In this document: positions 35,301-43,890 of the stretch, one piece after another
Layout of the letters: the number at the start of each line of letters is the position of its first letter
How positions within the stretch are numbered: the stretch's first letter is position 1
Origin: an uncultured Bacilli bacterium
GTDB taxonomy: Bacteria; Bacillota_I; Bacilli_A; RF39; UBA660
Assembly (NCBI GenBank): GCA_947632375.1
Contig: CANRPF010000003.1
Span: 33,099-97,098 of the forward strand
Reading direction: 5' to 3'
Length of the DNA stretch: 64,000 nucleotides
Position numbers and translations under genes: made by a program
The notes under the pieces: generated by a model
The model's database searches: none
The model's input: the letters and a program-made list of their open reading frames with translations, nothing else
What the model was told of the DNA's origin: nothing

Positions 35301-36918
35301 TTATAAAGGAGAAGAATTACCATTTATATTAAAAAGTATAGATAATGTTGCAAAAGAATTAAATATTAATATAAGACAATTATGGTTAGATGCTATACCT
35401 AAAGATATTTATATATTGGATTTAATAAAAAAATATGGTTATAAAAAAGAAAATTTCATACTAAACCCTGTAATTGGTGAATATGATGCTCCTGCTTATC
35501 AAAAACAAGGACTACTAACACTTCCTCTTTCTAAAAAGGGAAATACTTTAATATATGGTATGGCTAATAGTGGTAAAGAAGATTTATTAACTACTATTAT
35601 GTATTCTATGATGATTAATTATGTAGCTGATGAAGTAAATATATATGCAATAGATTGTGGAGCTGAAACATTAAATTCATTTAGAAATAGTCCAATAGTT
35701 GGTGATGTTATTAGTTCATCTGATCCAGGTAAATTAACTAATTTAATAAAAAAGATATTAAAAGAATTAGAAGAAAGAAAAGATAAATTCAAAGATTATA
35801 ATGGTGATTATTACTATTATATAACCCATCAAAAAGAAAAAATTCCTAATATAGTTATTATAATAAATAATTATGATGCATTTACTGAAGTATTTGAAGG
35901 CTTGGATGATGTTTTAATTAAAATGACAAGAGAAGGCGAAAAGTTAGGTATTTATTTTATAATTACAGCTCTAGCATCTAATTCAGTTAAATATAAATTA
36001 TCACAAAACTTCAAACAATCATTAGTAATGCAAATGACTGATGCAATGGATTATAGAACTATTCTTAATAATGTTAATAAAGTTGTACCATCTAGTATTA
36101 AAGGAAGAGGTATTGTTGATATAGGAGAAGTTTTTGAATTTCAAAGTGCTAAACCTAGCAATGCGGAAAATATGACTGAATTTATAAATGAAGTATCTCT
36201 TAAATTACATAGTACAGCTAAAAGTTTTGCACCTAGTGTGCCTGTACTTCCAAAAATTGTTAATTATGACTTTATTTCAACTTCTATAACTGATTTAACT
36301 CAAGTACCTATAGGAGTAGAAAGAGAAACTTTAGAAATTTCAAAGATGAATTTTGTAAACAAAAATTTTGTAATTTCTACTAATGATGAAGAAGCTTTAT
36401 ATTCTTTTACAGGATTATTGTTTAAAGTAATTGATTCTTCTAAAGATGCTACTAAGAAAATAATAATAAACTCATTGGAACAAAATATAGATGGATTAAC
36501 TCAAACAACATTGTTTAAAGAAAACTTTGAAATGGTATTTAAACAATTATATGAATTTGCAAGTAAGAAACCAGAATTAAAAATATTAGTTTTAATAAAT
36601 GGTGTATCAATACTAACGGAAACTACAATAGGTAATTTACTTAATAGTATTATGAATTTAAAAAATATAAATGTAGTTTTAATAGATTTATTAGAAAAAT
36701 TAAAAGAAATTAAAATATTAGAATTATATAGAAATGTTGATAATAAAGCAGGTATTTGGATATCAAATGGTATTCAAGATCAAAGTATTATTGCTTTAAG
36801 AGATCAATATAATAAAGATTTAAGAGAAGAGATGCCATTCTTTGCTGGATATGCAATTAATAATGGTAAATATTCTAAGATAAAATTATTACAATCAAAA
36901 ACGAATGTTGATGAGTAA
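32338..36918 (+). CDS. essC: EssC, type VII secretion motor ATPase
   Basis: A 1526-residue membrane ATPase that drives export of WXG100-type substrates. Two FHA-like N-terminal domains (about 1-215) are followed by two membrane helices (about 270-293 and 305-328), then a coiled-coil and FtsK/SpoIIIE domains. The first has Walker A GMTGSGKSEW (about 726-735) and Walker B FIICDEFAEL (near 845). The second has degenerate YGMANSGKED (about 1074) and Walker B IVIIINNYDA. The third lacks an obvious Walker A. This is the EssC/YukBA layout; EssA, EssB and EsaA are not encoded beside it. Confidence 0.95.
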   Translation: MKVILQDNKKLLKTKLPKEINGNYWLTDANNKNLVNIESDNNRWILKSNNDIKIIDDNENLDNEGLFAGQVNELELSNFVSGRLYDIGNGNEYKFFCLPTYDDTIRQIEINKLTLNNITIGKNPTSTIVVNFPVFADKQIEIVCENGIFKIINYNVNVPMFINDKMVVSSILRPGDYVFILGFSIAIYGNILIFNNPNNLVTFNEEILKYRNIPVNDDVDYKNEIELNVPLYTKKDFFQRIPRIRRVIENKELRIDAPPQMQTNEDMPLILTIGPMMVMGLTSLVSGVIAIIKIRSGEATIKNSITTLVMSGSMLIGMIVFPLIQRFYIKHRTKKKEKIRIKKYTEYINKKQEEIQKELEIERQILLENFVPLNEIKNIIMEKKPNLWERKIDHQDFLSVRLGTGRVNSSLQIEFQDEKFSIVEDKLLSLGKALKDNSKYLNDAPVSINLIENRFTAIVGNIDYLKKYFECFLLQLLTFHSYDMLNVVVLTTDDNKDYWTKYDNIPHFWNRDGSIRFISKNVDEADTLSNFLMEELNNRILSIEESENNSELEKVFLKFPPYYLIITDCISKVKNIPIINTLLDSTVNYGFSLLMLSERLDNLPNETTTFINIVPEKSTIFENELVSNSQKEFMPEMLNIDFTDCYIQLSNIPVDVADGKFDLPTSYSFLEMYDVGNVNQLNIVNRWKESNVTSSLAAPVGINEQGEQFKIDLHEKAHGPHGLVAGMTGSGKSEWIITYILSMCINYHPYEVQFVLIDYKGGGLAGTFENKETGFKLPHLAGTITNLDVAEINRSLASIQSELKRRQKKFNEARDKLGESSIDIYKYQRLYREGKIEEPISHLFIICDEFAELKADQPEFMQQLISTARIGRSLGVHLILATQKPSGVVDDQIWSNSKFRVCLKVQDKGDSNDMIRVPDAAYLKEAGRFYLQVGYNEFFALGQAAYAGSPYYESDKHKTVANTDIEFLTDTGQSYKTINTEKEKTELIYKGEELPFILKSIDNVAKELNINIRQLWLDAIPKDIYILDLIKKYGYKKENFILNPVIGEYDAPAYQKQGLLTLPLSKKGNTLIYGMANSGKEDLLTTIMYSMMINYVADEVNIYAIDCGAETLNSFRNSPIVGDVISSSDPGKLTNLIKKILKELEERKDKFKDYNGDYYYYITHQKEKIPNIVIIINNYDAFTEVFEGLDDVLIKMTREGEKLGIYFIITALASNSVKYKLSQNFKQSLVMQMTDAMDYRTILNNVNKVVPSSIKGRGIVDIGEVFEFQSAKPSNAENMTEFINEVSLKLHSTAKSFAPSVPVLPKIVNYDFISTSITDLTQVPIGVERETLEISKMNFVNKNFVISTNDEEALYSFTGLLFKVIDSSKDATKKIIINSLEQNIDGLTQTTLFKENFEMVFKQLYEFASKKPELKILVLINGVSILTETTIGNLLNSIMNLKNINVVLIDLLEKLKEIKILELYRNVDNKAGIWISNGIQDQSIIALRDQYNKDLREEMPFFAGYAINNGKYSKIKLLQSKTNVDE

Positions 36919-36940
36919 CGTAAAAAAATAATATTTATTA

Positions 36941-36969
36941 TTGCAATTATTAAATTGCTGTTTTATAAT
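36941..36969 (+). promoter_or_regulatory. Promoter of the first WXG-like gene
   Basis: -35 TTGCAA (36941-36946), 17-base spacer, perfect -10 TATAAT (36964-36969), allowing expression independent of essC. Confidence 0.65.
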
Positions 36970-37003
36970 TAATATATAAAAAATAGAGAAAGAAGGTATA
37001 ATT

Positions 37004-37765
37004 ATGGCTGGAAATGCTTTAGATAAAAGAACCGCTATTAAATACTTACAAAGTGCAGAAAACGAATTAAACACAATTCAACAACAAGCTAATGCTCTTA
37101 TAGAAGGAGTACATCAACTTAATTTAGGGTTTACAGGTGAAGTGGGATCTAAATTAAATCAATTATTTAATTCAACATATGCAAGTATAGATTCTGCTTT
37201 TTCAAAATTCTTTGATACAGGTGTAGGGATTCCTCATTTACATATAGAAATGGCAGATTTAATTAATACAAGTGAAGATAGCTTAGTTGCAACTCCAATT
37301 AGAATAACTATCGATCCTAGAAGTTGGGATTCAGGAAGATATAAAGCTTTAGAATTAACTATATTTGGTTTCTTTAATCTTAATGCAACGCAAAGTGCTA
37401 TTGATGAAATGAGAGCAAAAATTTCATCTTTAGTAAAAAGTTTTGATGGTATTGTTGAAAACTATAAGCATATTTGGTCTTTAGCATCTGAAACTGAATT
37501 TGAAGACTTAGCTAATAATGCTCATTCAGCAGCAGATCAAGTAAGAACTTTAGCTCAAAGTTTGGAAATATGTTTTACTTCATTTGCTCAAAAATTTTAT
37601 GATGAAGTATCAACTCAAAGAGTTAAGAGTGTAGGACAAGCTACTAAATTAGCAAATTCAATTAATGCATTGAAGAGTCAAAGTCTTTTCGATGTTACAG
37701 CTGCTAATGAAGGTCCAACAACGGCATTTAGTAGACAACATATTGATAATTGGGAAAGATTATAA
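37004..37765 (+). CDS. WXG-like helical T7SS substrate or partner (first copy)
   Basis: A 253-residue, all-helical protein without signal peptide. It has an N-terminal helical hairpin with a G-F-x-G turn (QLNLGFTGEVGSKL near 45) and a second helical half around KHIWSLASETEFEDL (about 160-175), ending in HIDNWERL. Length, helix content, lack of signal and position after essC fit a double-WXG100-like substrate. It is about 2.5 times as long as a WXG100 protein and lacks a clean WXG. Its neighbour at 37873 has the same plan. It has its own promoter and terminator. Confidence 0.65.
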   Translation: MAGNALDKRTAIKYLQSAENELNTIQQQANALIEGVHQLNLGFTGEVGSKLNQLFNSTYASIDSAFSKFFDTGVGIPHLHIEMADLINTSEDSLVATPIRITIDPRSWDSGRYKALELTIFGFFNLNATQSAIDEMRAKISSLVKSFDGIVENYKHIWSLASETEFEDLANNAHSAADQVRTLAQSLEICFTSFAQKFYDEVSTQRVKSVGQATKLANSINALKSQSLFDVTAANEGPTTAFSRQHIDNWERL

Positions 37766-37789
37766 AAGTAGACAATGTCTACTTTTTTT
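37764..37789 (+). terminator. Terminator
   Basis: AAAAGTAGAC (37764-37773), loop AAT, GTCTACTTTT (37777-37786) and further T. Confidence 0.85.
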
Positions 37790-37872
37790 GTAAATATAAT
37801 GTATATATTTTTTAAATAAATTTGAAATTAATTTTAAGTATGATATCCTTAAAATAAGGAGGAGATAAGTAA

Positions 37873-38655
37873 ATGGGTGAAGGTTTAAGAATTGATACTG
37901 ATGCTGTTCAAAGCAGAATTAAAATATTGGAATCTGATATAGATAATTATGCCAATCAACTTCCAAAAATAAAAGGACAATTTGAAACAATTTTTAATGA
38001 ATTTAAGCCTGCAAATAACAGTGAAGTTAGAAGAATTATGCAAACACAAGGAGAACGCTTAAATAAAGTATTTTTAATACCACAAGATTCATCATCAATG
38101 TTAAATGGTGCTATAGAGCTTATTAATTCAGCACTAAGTACTTTAGCTATTACAATTAGTAAATATAGTGGTCCTTCTGTAAGTGGTGTTGTTTATGATG
38201 AACTACCTGCAGCAGGAAGCGAAGTAGGTATTGCATCATTTTCAAACGCAATTAGTTGTTCTGAGCAATTTCTTTCTTATGTAACTGAATTATTTTCAAC
38301 TTATGCTAACGCAATAATTAATGACTGTAAGATTCTTTGGGAACTATTTAATAATGCAAATGCAGAAGTTCAAAATAGTTTTCATGAATTAGCTGAATTA
38401 GTTAGAAATTATGGATATGAATCAAGTAGTGTTTTCAATGCTCTTTGTAATTCGTTAATTGCAGAGGTTGAAGATCAGTTAGCTGCTGGAGAACATAGTG
38501 CTGCTTACATGCAAAATGAATTAAATAGTTTAAAAAGTAAATTATCTGATTTTAATGCAACATCAGTTTTATCAGCTGATAAAGATAGTTATGTATTAGG
38601 AGAAGGCTCAACATTTGGAGATTATAGATTCAAAAGATCAGATTGGAATGCTTAA
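37873..38655 (+). CDS. WXG-like helical T7SS substrate or partner (second copy)
   Basis: A 260-residue helical, signal-less protein. It shares with its neighbour an N-terminal helical pair (RIDTDAVQSRIKILESDIDNY), a central aromatic turn (NDCKILWELFNNANAEV, about 150-166, comparable to KHIWSLASETEF) and a Trp near the C-terminus (RFKRSDWNA). The pair may form a heterodimer, as EsxA/EsxB do. AAGGAGGAGATAAGTAA precedes the ATG. Secretion by EssC is inferred from position and architecture. Confidence 0.65.
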   Translation: MGEGLRIDTDAVQSRIKILESDIDNYANQLPKIKGQFETIFNEFKPANNSEVRRIMQTQGERLNKVFLIPQDSSSMLNGAIELINSALSTLAITISKYSGPSVSGVVYDELPAAGSEVGIASFSNAISCSEQFLSYVTELFSTYANAIINDCKILWELFNNANAEVQNSFHELAELVRNYGYESSSVFNALCNSLIAEVEDQLAAGEHSAAYMQNELNSLKSKLSDFNATSVLSADKDSYVLGEGSTFGDYRFKRSDWNA

Positions 38656-38680
38656 AAAGAAATTTTAAATTTCTTTTTTT
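38656..38680 (+). terminator. Terminator
   Basis: AAAGAAATTT (38656-38665) pairs with AAATTTCTTT (38667-38676), followed by T. Confidence 0.75.
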
Positions 38681-38683
38681 ATT

Positions 38684-38711
38684 TTGTTATTTTTACTATT
38701 TATGATATAAT
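38684..38711 (+). promoter_or_regulatory. Promoter of the RNase J-like gene
   Basis: -35 TTGTTA (38684-38689), 16-base spacer, perfect -10 TATAAT (38706-38711). Confidence 0.55.
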
Positions 38712-38760
38712 GTTTATGCGTTTATAACTTTATTATTAATTTTTAGAAAGAGTGATTTTA

Positions 38761-40392
38761 ATGAGTAAAATAAAAATAATGAGCTTAGGCGGATTAAATG
38801 AAAATGGAAAAAATACATATATAGTAGAAATAGATGAAAAAATATTTGTTTTAGATGCTGGGTTAAAATATGCAACTGATTCAATGTATGGAATAGATTA
38901 TATTATTCCTGATTATTCTTATTTAGCTAATAACAAAAACAGAATAGTTGGTGTATTTTTAACACATGCTCATCCAGAGAATATGGGTGGAATTCATGAT
39001 TTGATTGCATTGATACCAAATATTAAAGTTTATTGTACAAAATATACAAAAAAATACTTAGAACTTGAAGGAATAAAAGGTAATATTCACGAAATTCAAG
39101 CTCATAAGAAAATAAATTTTAATGATGTATCTGTTTTTCCTATTAGTGTTAGTCATTCAGTACCAGATGCAGTAATGTATATTATTAATACAAAAGATGG
39201 TGCAATTGCGTATACAGGAGATTTTATAATAGATCCTTCTATGAAAAGTAAATATAGTATGGATATTGGAAAAGTTGCTTATATTGGTAAACAAGGTGTA
39301 CTTTGTTTATTAAGTGATTCTGTATTTTCAGAAAGAACAGGTCATACTAGTCCTAATCATAGATTACAAGGATTTTTTAGAGATTTAATAAATAGAACTG
39401 AAGATCGTATGATATTTACAGTTTTACCAATACATTTATTTACTATTGAAGAAATTTTTGAGGCTGCTAAAAATACACATAGAAAAGTTGTTATTATGGG
39501 TAAAAAACTACAAAGTGTAGTAAATATGGCAATTAAAGAAAAATATATAAATATTGATGAAAATTTCTTGGGTGATTTATCTAATATAAATGATAAAAAC
39601 GTTATCTTATTAGTTTGTGATGATAAAGAAAAACCATATATAGCAATAGATCGTATTGTAGGTGGTTATGATAAATTTATAAAATTAAATAAAACTGATA
39701 CGATTGTATTTGCAGAACCTAGGTATGATGAAAATGAAAAAATAATAGTTCGTTTAGAAAATGAAATTGCAATAATGGGAGCAGAAACTATTTCCATACC
39801 TAAAGATAAAGTTATAACACATCATGCTTCTAAAGAAGATTTAATGTTAATGATAGATTTATTAAAACCAAAATATTATATGCCTGTTGAAGGTGAATAT
39901 AGATATATGGTTAATAATGCTAATATAGCGTCTTCATTAGGAATACCAAATGAAAATATTATTTTAAAAACAAATGGTGAATTTGTACTTATAGAAGATA
40001 AAGAATTAAAAGAATGTTATGATAGAATTGATGTAAATGATGTTTTAATTGATGGTAATAGCAATGATGATATTGGAGAATTAGTTATTAAAGATAGAGA
40101 GATGCTTAGTGAAAATGGAATAGTTTTAATAAGTGCTACTTTATCTAAAGAAGATAAGAAAGTACTAGTTGGTCCTGAAATTACTACAAGAGGATTTATT
40201 TATATTAAAGATTCAAAAGATATGATGGAAAATGTTAAAAAAATATCTTTAGATATAATAGAAAAAAATACTAGCAACAATTATGTTGATTATAATAATA
40301 TAAAACTTGAAATTAGAGAACAATTAAGTAAATATTTCTATTCTGAAACAGAATGTAAACCTATGATTATCGCTGTAATACAAGAGGTTTGA
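38761..40392 (+). CDS. RNase J family protein with degenerate active site
   Basis: A 543-residue metallo-beta-lactamase/beta-CASP protein: SLGGLNENGKNTYIVEID start, YTGDFIIDPS, HHASKEDLMLM and PVEGEYRYM identify RNase J. The central metal motif that should read HxHxDH is THAHPENMGG (about 68-77), losing Asp and the third His, much as in RNase J2, and the later HVSGH-type motif is HHASKE. It may therefore be a J2-like partner of an active RNase J1 elsewhere. Start at ATG 38761 after AAAGAGTGATTTTA; GTG 38752 lies in the ribosome site. Confidence 0.88.
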   Translation: MSKIKIMSLGGLNENGKNTYIVEIDEKIFVLDAGLKYATDSMYGIDYIIPDYSYLANNKNRIVGVFLTHAHPENMGGIHDLIALIPNIKVYCTKYTKKYLELEGIKGNIHEIQAHKKINFNDVSVFPISVSHSVPDAVMYIINTKDGAIAYTGDFIIDPSMKSKYSMDIGKVAYIGKQGVLCLLSDSVFSERTGHTSPNHRLQGFFRDLINRTEDRMIFTVLPIHLFTIEEIFEAAKNTHRKVVIMGKKLQSVVNMAIKEKYINIDENFLGDLSNINDKNVILLVCDDKEKPYIAIDRIVGGYDKFIKLNKTDTIVFAEPRYDENEKIIVRLENEIAIMGAETISIPKDKVITHHASKEDLMLMIDLLKPKYYMPVEGEYRYMVNNANIASSLGIPNENIILKTNGEFVLIEDKELKECYDRIDVNDVLIDGNSNDDIGELVIKDREMLSENGIVLISATLSKEDKKVLVGPEITTRGFIYIKDSKDMMENVKKISLDIIEKNTSNNYVDYNNIKLEIREQLSKYFYSETECKPMIIAVIQEV

Positions 40393-40826
40393 TGAAAAAA
40401 ATAATTTTTCTTAGTATGATTTTTCTTTTCATAACAGCTTGTAGTAGTAACAGAATTACAAATAATAATAATTTTTATACAATGTATTGTAATAAAAGTT
40501 ATAATAAATACGAAGAATACCTTGATATTACTTATGAAAATAATATAGTTAATACATTATCTTATTCATATATTTTTAATAATAATATTAAAGCACAAGA
40601 AAAACTAGAAAATTTTTTAATTGACTATAACAATATAGAATATGATATAACCGATAATGAAATAGATATAATTTTTAAACAAATTAATATTGATGATTAT
40701 AAAAATATAAAACAATATTTGATTAAAAATTATAAAATTAATGAAGATGATTTTTCTTATATTGAGGAAAATGAAATATTATACAATTTATTTAGTAATT
40801 ATATTAAAGATTATTCATGTGATTAA
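40392..40826 (+). CDS. Small lipoprotein
   Basis: A 144-residue protein with a lipoprotein signal (MKKIIFLSMIFLFITACSS; Cys near 17-18) and a beta/alpha, Asn/Tyr-rich mature part with a paired NNIEYDITDNEIDII stretch. The ATG overlaps the stop of the RNase J-like gene, so translation is coupled. No family recognised; small secreted lipoproteins of this type are common in this lineage. Confidence 0.7.
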   Translation: MKKIIFLSMIFLFITACSSNRITNNNNFYTMYCNKSYNKYEEYLDITYENNIVNTLSYSYIFNNNIKAQEKLENFLIDYNNIEYDITDNEIDIIFKQINIDDYKNIKQYLIKNYKINEDDFSYIEENEILYNLFSNYIKDYSCD

Positions 40827-40836
40827 TCTTTTTTTG
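40806..40836 (+). terminator. Terminator
   Basis: AAAGATTA (40806-40813), loop, TAATCTTT (40824-40831) and T run. Confidence 0.75.
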
Positions 40837-40846
40837 TAAAATTGAC

Positions 40847-40875
40847 TTGAATTAATTATCTTTTTTTAGTATTAT
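40847..40875 (+). promoter_or_regulatory. Promoter of the surface-protein operon
   Basis: -35 TTGAAT (40847-40852), 17-base spacer, -10 TATTAT (40870-40875). A TTGACT three bases upstream is an alternative -35. Confidence 0.5.
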
Positions 40876-40907
40876 TAAAATGTATAAAATAAAGAGAGGT
40901 CTAAGGT

Positions 40908-43880
40908 ATGAAAAAAAGAAAAATTTTTAATACTGTTTGTTATGTTTTATTAGCTTTATCTTTTATTGTATTCTCTTTAAAAGCTGATGCAAGTACTGAT
41001 ATAATAAATGGTATAAGGTATTCAGCGGAGATTGGCTCAAAATGTGGTAAAGCTGTACATATAACAACTTGTGCAGGCCAAGGAGCTAAGGCATTATGTA
41101 AATATGATATGATTGATAATGTTGCTCAATCTGGAACAGTTTATAGAGGACAATTAACTATAGATCAAAATGAAGCTTTAAAAGCTTGTAATATAGATTA
41201 TTATAGTGAATCAGCTACAAAATATAGGGTAACATTTACTCCAAGCGGAAATGATAACGTTAGATGTGGTGGTAAATTTTCTAATAAAGCAGATGCTTAT
41301 TGCTATAATGTTTTTGACACAAATTCTGAACAATATATTGATTTTTCAAATGATTTAGGGTCAATAAATGATACATTGGATTCTTATGGTCGACCTTTAT
41401 ATGGATGGACTACTGTATTAAATTATGATAATCCTGATAATCCTGTTCCATATTGTACTGAAAATACTATTATTAGTAAAAATGATCCAAGTGTAAGAAT
41501 TACAGGAAATATGGATTTTTATGGATGCTATACTAGAATCGTTGCCACTAAAGGTGGAATTGCTACTAGATATTCTATCGCTAATTGTGATTCTGATTTA
41601 ACTCCTGTAACTTTAGGTGTAACTGAATGTTTCTTACAATTAGTAAATGGCGAAGAAGAAGAATATTGTTATTATCAATCTAGTGATCCTAGTGGATTCT
41701 CAACTATAAATTCATCTTATTTAAAAGTAGATTGGGATGATGCTGTTAAAGCATGTAATAAGAAAAATACTTCTGAAAATGGTGGTACATATTATGTTAA
41801 ATTAGGTGCTCCAGCATCAATGAGTCTTGCTTGTGGTGCAAAATTAAAAATAACTACTTGTGAAGGCGATAATTGTAGATTTACAAAAGTTGATGGAAAA
41901 AGTATTGCTGGTGAAGGCACAATAAATAAAAATTATATAACTACAGATAAAAAAGAAGCAGAAGCAACTTGTAAAACTTATTCAGATGGTAATGTAGGAA
42001 GTGATAACCCTTCTATAGATGAAGAACAACAAGAATTACAATCTTGTGATAATGAAGTTCATAAAAATGTAAAAGATGATTATTCATTTAAAGTTTGTTA
42101 TGACAGAAAACTTTCTAGTGATGAAGTCGAAGATATGATTTATGAAAAGCTTGTAACTTGTAAGAGAGGTTATGCTATAGATACTACTAAGACAACTTCA
42201 TCTAAACCGGCTTGTAATAGTGAAAATTGTACTAGAACATATACTGTAACTTGTACAAAATTTAATAGAGTAAAACCAACTTTAGATGTTACATCAGGTA
42301 TTGTTGGTGCAAATGGTATTGGAACTATAAGAATAAAGGCTCAAGCTACAGAAGCAGAAGTAACTGCTTATTATGTTAGTGAACAATATATCGTTCCAAC
42401 TAGTAGAAGTGAATGGAAAACTTTACATAGTAATGAATTTACAATTGATTCAACACCAGGTGTTAAATATATTTGGGTAATGGATAGCAATGGTACTATT
42501 AGTAATGCTTATAGAGGCACAGTAATAGATACTGTAAATATGAACAATACTGTTAAACAATTACAATTATATGATAATAGAGGAAAATTAACTTCTCCAA
42601 GTAGAGTAGCTTATGATTATAATGGAATTACTTCAAGTAATTATGTAAGATTATCAAATAATTTAGCTAATGATAGTAATGCATTAGCAGATGCATTTAA
42701 TCCATTTGATAATGAATATGAATTAGAAGTTAGTGGTCCAACTGTAACTGTATACGCAACTTTAACAAGTAGTGACGCAAAATATGTTGAAGGATATGAA
42801 CCAAGAACAGTTAATTTACAATATGGTATGAATACTGTATTAATTAAAATTCAAGATAAAGAAGGAAAAGTAAGAACATATACTATATTAGTAAATAGAA
42901 CTGATGATAGAACATCAGACAACACATTAAATTCATTGGCTGTTGGTATAGGTGATTTGAAATTTAATGCAAATGTTACAAATTATAACGTAACTATACC
43001 TGTTGATACTAAAGAAGTTGCTGTTTCAGCAAAATTAAATAGTGATGTTGCAAGTTTTGTATCAGGATATGAACCAGGTGTAGTACAAATTACAGGTGAT
43101 ACTACAACTAAGTTAGTTAAAGTAAAAAGTCAAACAGGTAGTACTAGAACTTATGTAATTAACTTTATTAAAAAAGGTACAGATATAATTGAAGACGAAA
43201 CATTACAATTATTTGATTTAAATATTCCAAATGTATATATACCTTTTGAAGAAAGCATTACAAATTATAGTTTAAGTGTAGATTATGAAACTGATAGAAT
43301 AGATTTATTAGCATCTACTAAAATAGATTCAAGTAAATTCTTTGTTAAAGTAAAAGATAAGAATTCTGATAAATATGAAATTGTATCTAATAAAGGAATA
43401 ACTTTAGATGTCGGTGAAAACTATATTGAAATTGAAGTAAGAAATGCTAAAGATGAAAAAGCTTATTATAGATTTACTATAATTAGAAAAGAATTTGGAT
43501 TAGATGTTTCTAGTGATAAAACTTTAAAAGAATTGAATGTTTTAGGATATAATATAGGATTTACACCTGAGAAAAAAGATTATAAAGTAAAAATAAAGAC
43601 AGAAAAATCATTAGTTATTACTGCAGTACCTGCAAATAATAGAGCAGAAGTATTTATTCTAGGTAATGATAATTTGACAGGATTTAGTACTGTAAGAGTT
43701 AAAGTGGTAGCTGAAAATGGTGAATATGAAACATATTCTATAGATATTGGAAAAGATGCATTTAATAAAGAAATAGAGTTTTTAGCTATTATTGCTGGTG
43801 CTGTAATAATTTTATTAAGTAGTTGCATAATAATAATAAAGAAGAAAGTTAAGTCAAGAAGAGACTATTATAGAGAATAG
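40908..43880 (+). CDS. Large surface protein with Cys repeats and cadherin-like domains
   Basis: A 990-residue exported protein. Signal peptide about 1-28. The region from about 40 to 380 contains related cysteine units of about 50 residues: the first is CGKAVHITTC...C...TIDQNEALKAC; a later one is CGAKLKITTCEGDNC...TTDKKEAEATC; a third ends LKVDWDDAVKAC. After a linker, about four cadherin-like beta-sandwich domains (PF12733 type; for example LNSLAVGIGDLKFNANVTNY) fill about 610-945, then one membrane helix (about 955-978) and a basic tail. It is probably a wall-spanning adhesin or structural protein, disulfide-stabilised. Function inferred from architecture. Confidence 0.8.
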   Translation: MKKRKIFNTVCYVLLALSFIVFSLKADASTDIINGIRYSAEIGSKCGKAVHITTCAGQGAKALCKYDMIDNVAQSGTVYRGQLTIDQNEALKACNIDYYSESATKYRVTFTPSGNDNVRCGGKFSNKADAYCYNVFDTNSEQYIDFSNDLGSINDTLDSYGRPLYGWTTVLNYDNPDNPVPYCTENTIISKNDPSVRITGNMDFYGCYTRIVATKGGIATRYSIANCDSDLTPVTLGVTECFLQLVNGEEEEYCYYQSSDPSGFSTINSSYLKVDWDDAVKACNKKNTSENGGTYYVKLGAPASMSLACGAKLKITTCEGDNCRFTKVDGKSIAGEGTINKNYITTDKKEAEATCKTYSDGNVGSDNPSIDEEQQELQSCDNEVHKNVKDDYSFKVCYDRKLSSDEVEDMIYEKLVTCKRGYAIDTTKTTSSKPACNSENCTRTYTVTCTKFNRVKPTLDVTSGIVGANGIGTIRIKAQATEAEVTAYYVSEQYIVPTSRSEWKTLHSNEFTIDSTPGVKYIWVMDSNGTISNAYRGTVIDTVNMNNTVKQLQLYDNRGKLTSPSRVAYDYNGITSSNYVRLSNNLANDSNALADAFNPFDNEYELEVSGPTVTVYATLTSSDAKYVEGYEPRTVNLQYGMNTVLIKIQDKEGKVRTYTILVNRTDDRTSDNTLNSLAVGIGDLKFNANVTNYNVTIPVDTKEVAVSAKLNSDVASFVSGYEPGVVQITGDTTTKLVKVKSQTGSTRTYVINFIKKGTDIIEDETLQLFDLNIPNVYIPFEESITNYSLSVDYETDRIDLLASTKIDSSKFFVKVKDKNSDKYEIVSNKGITLDVGENYIEIEVRNAKDEKAYYRFTIIRKEFGLDVSSDKTLKELNVLGYNIGFTPEKKDYKVKIKTEKSLVITAVPANNRAEVFILGNDNLTGFSTVRVKVVAENGEYETYSIDIGKDAFNKEIEFLAIIAGAVIILLSSCIIIIKKKVKSRRDYYRE

Positions 43881-43890
43881 GAAGTGTGTT

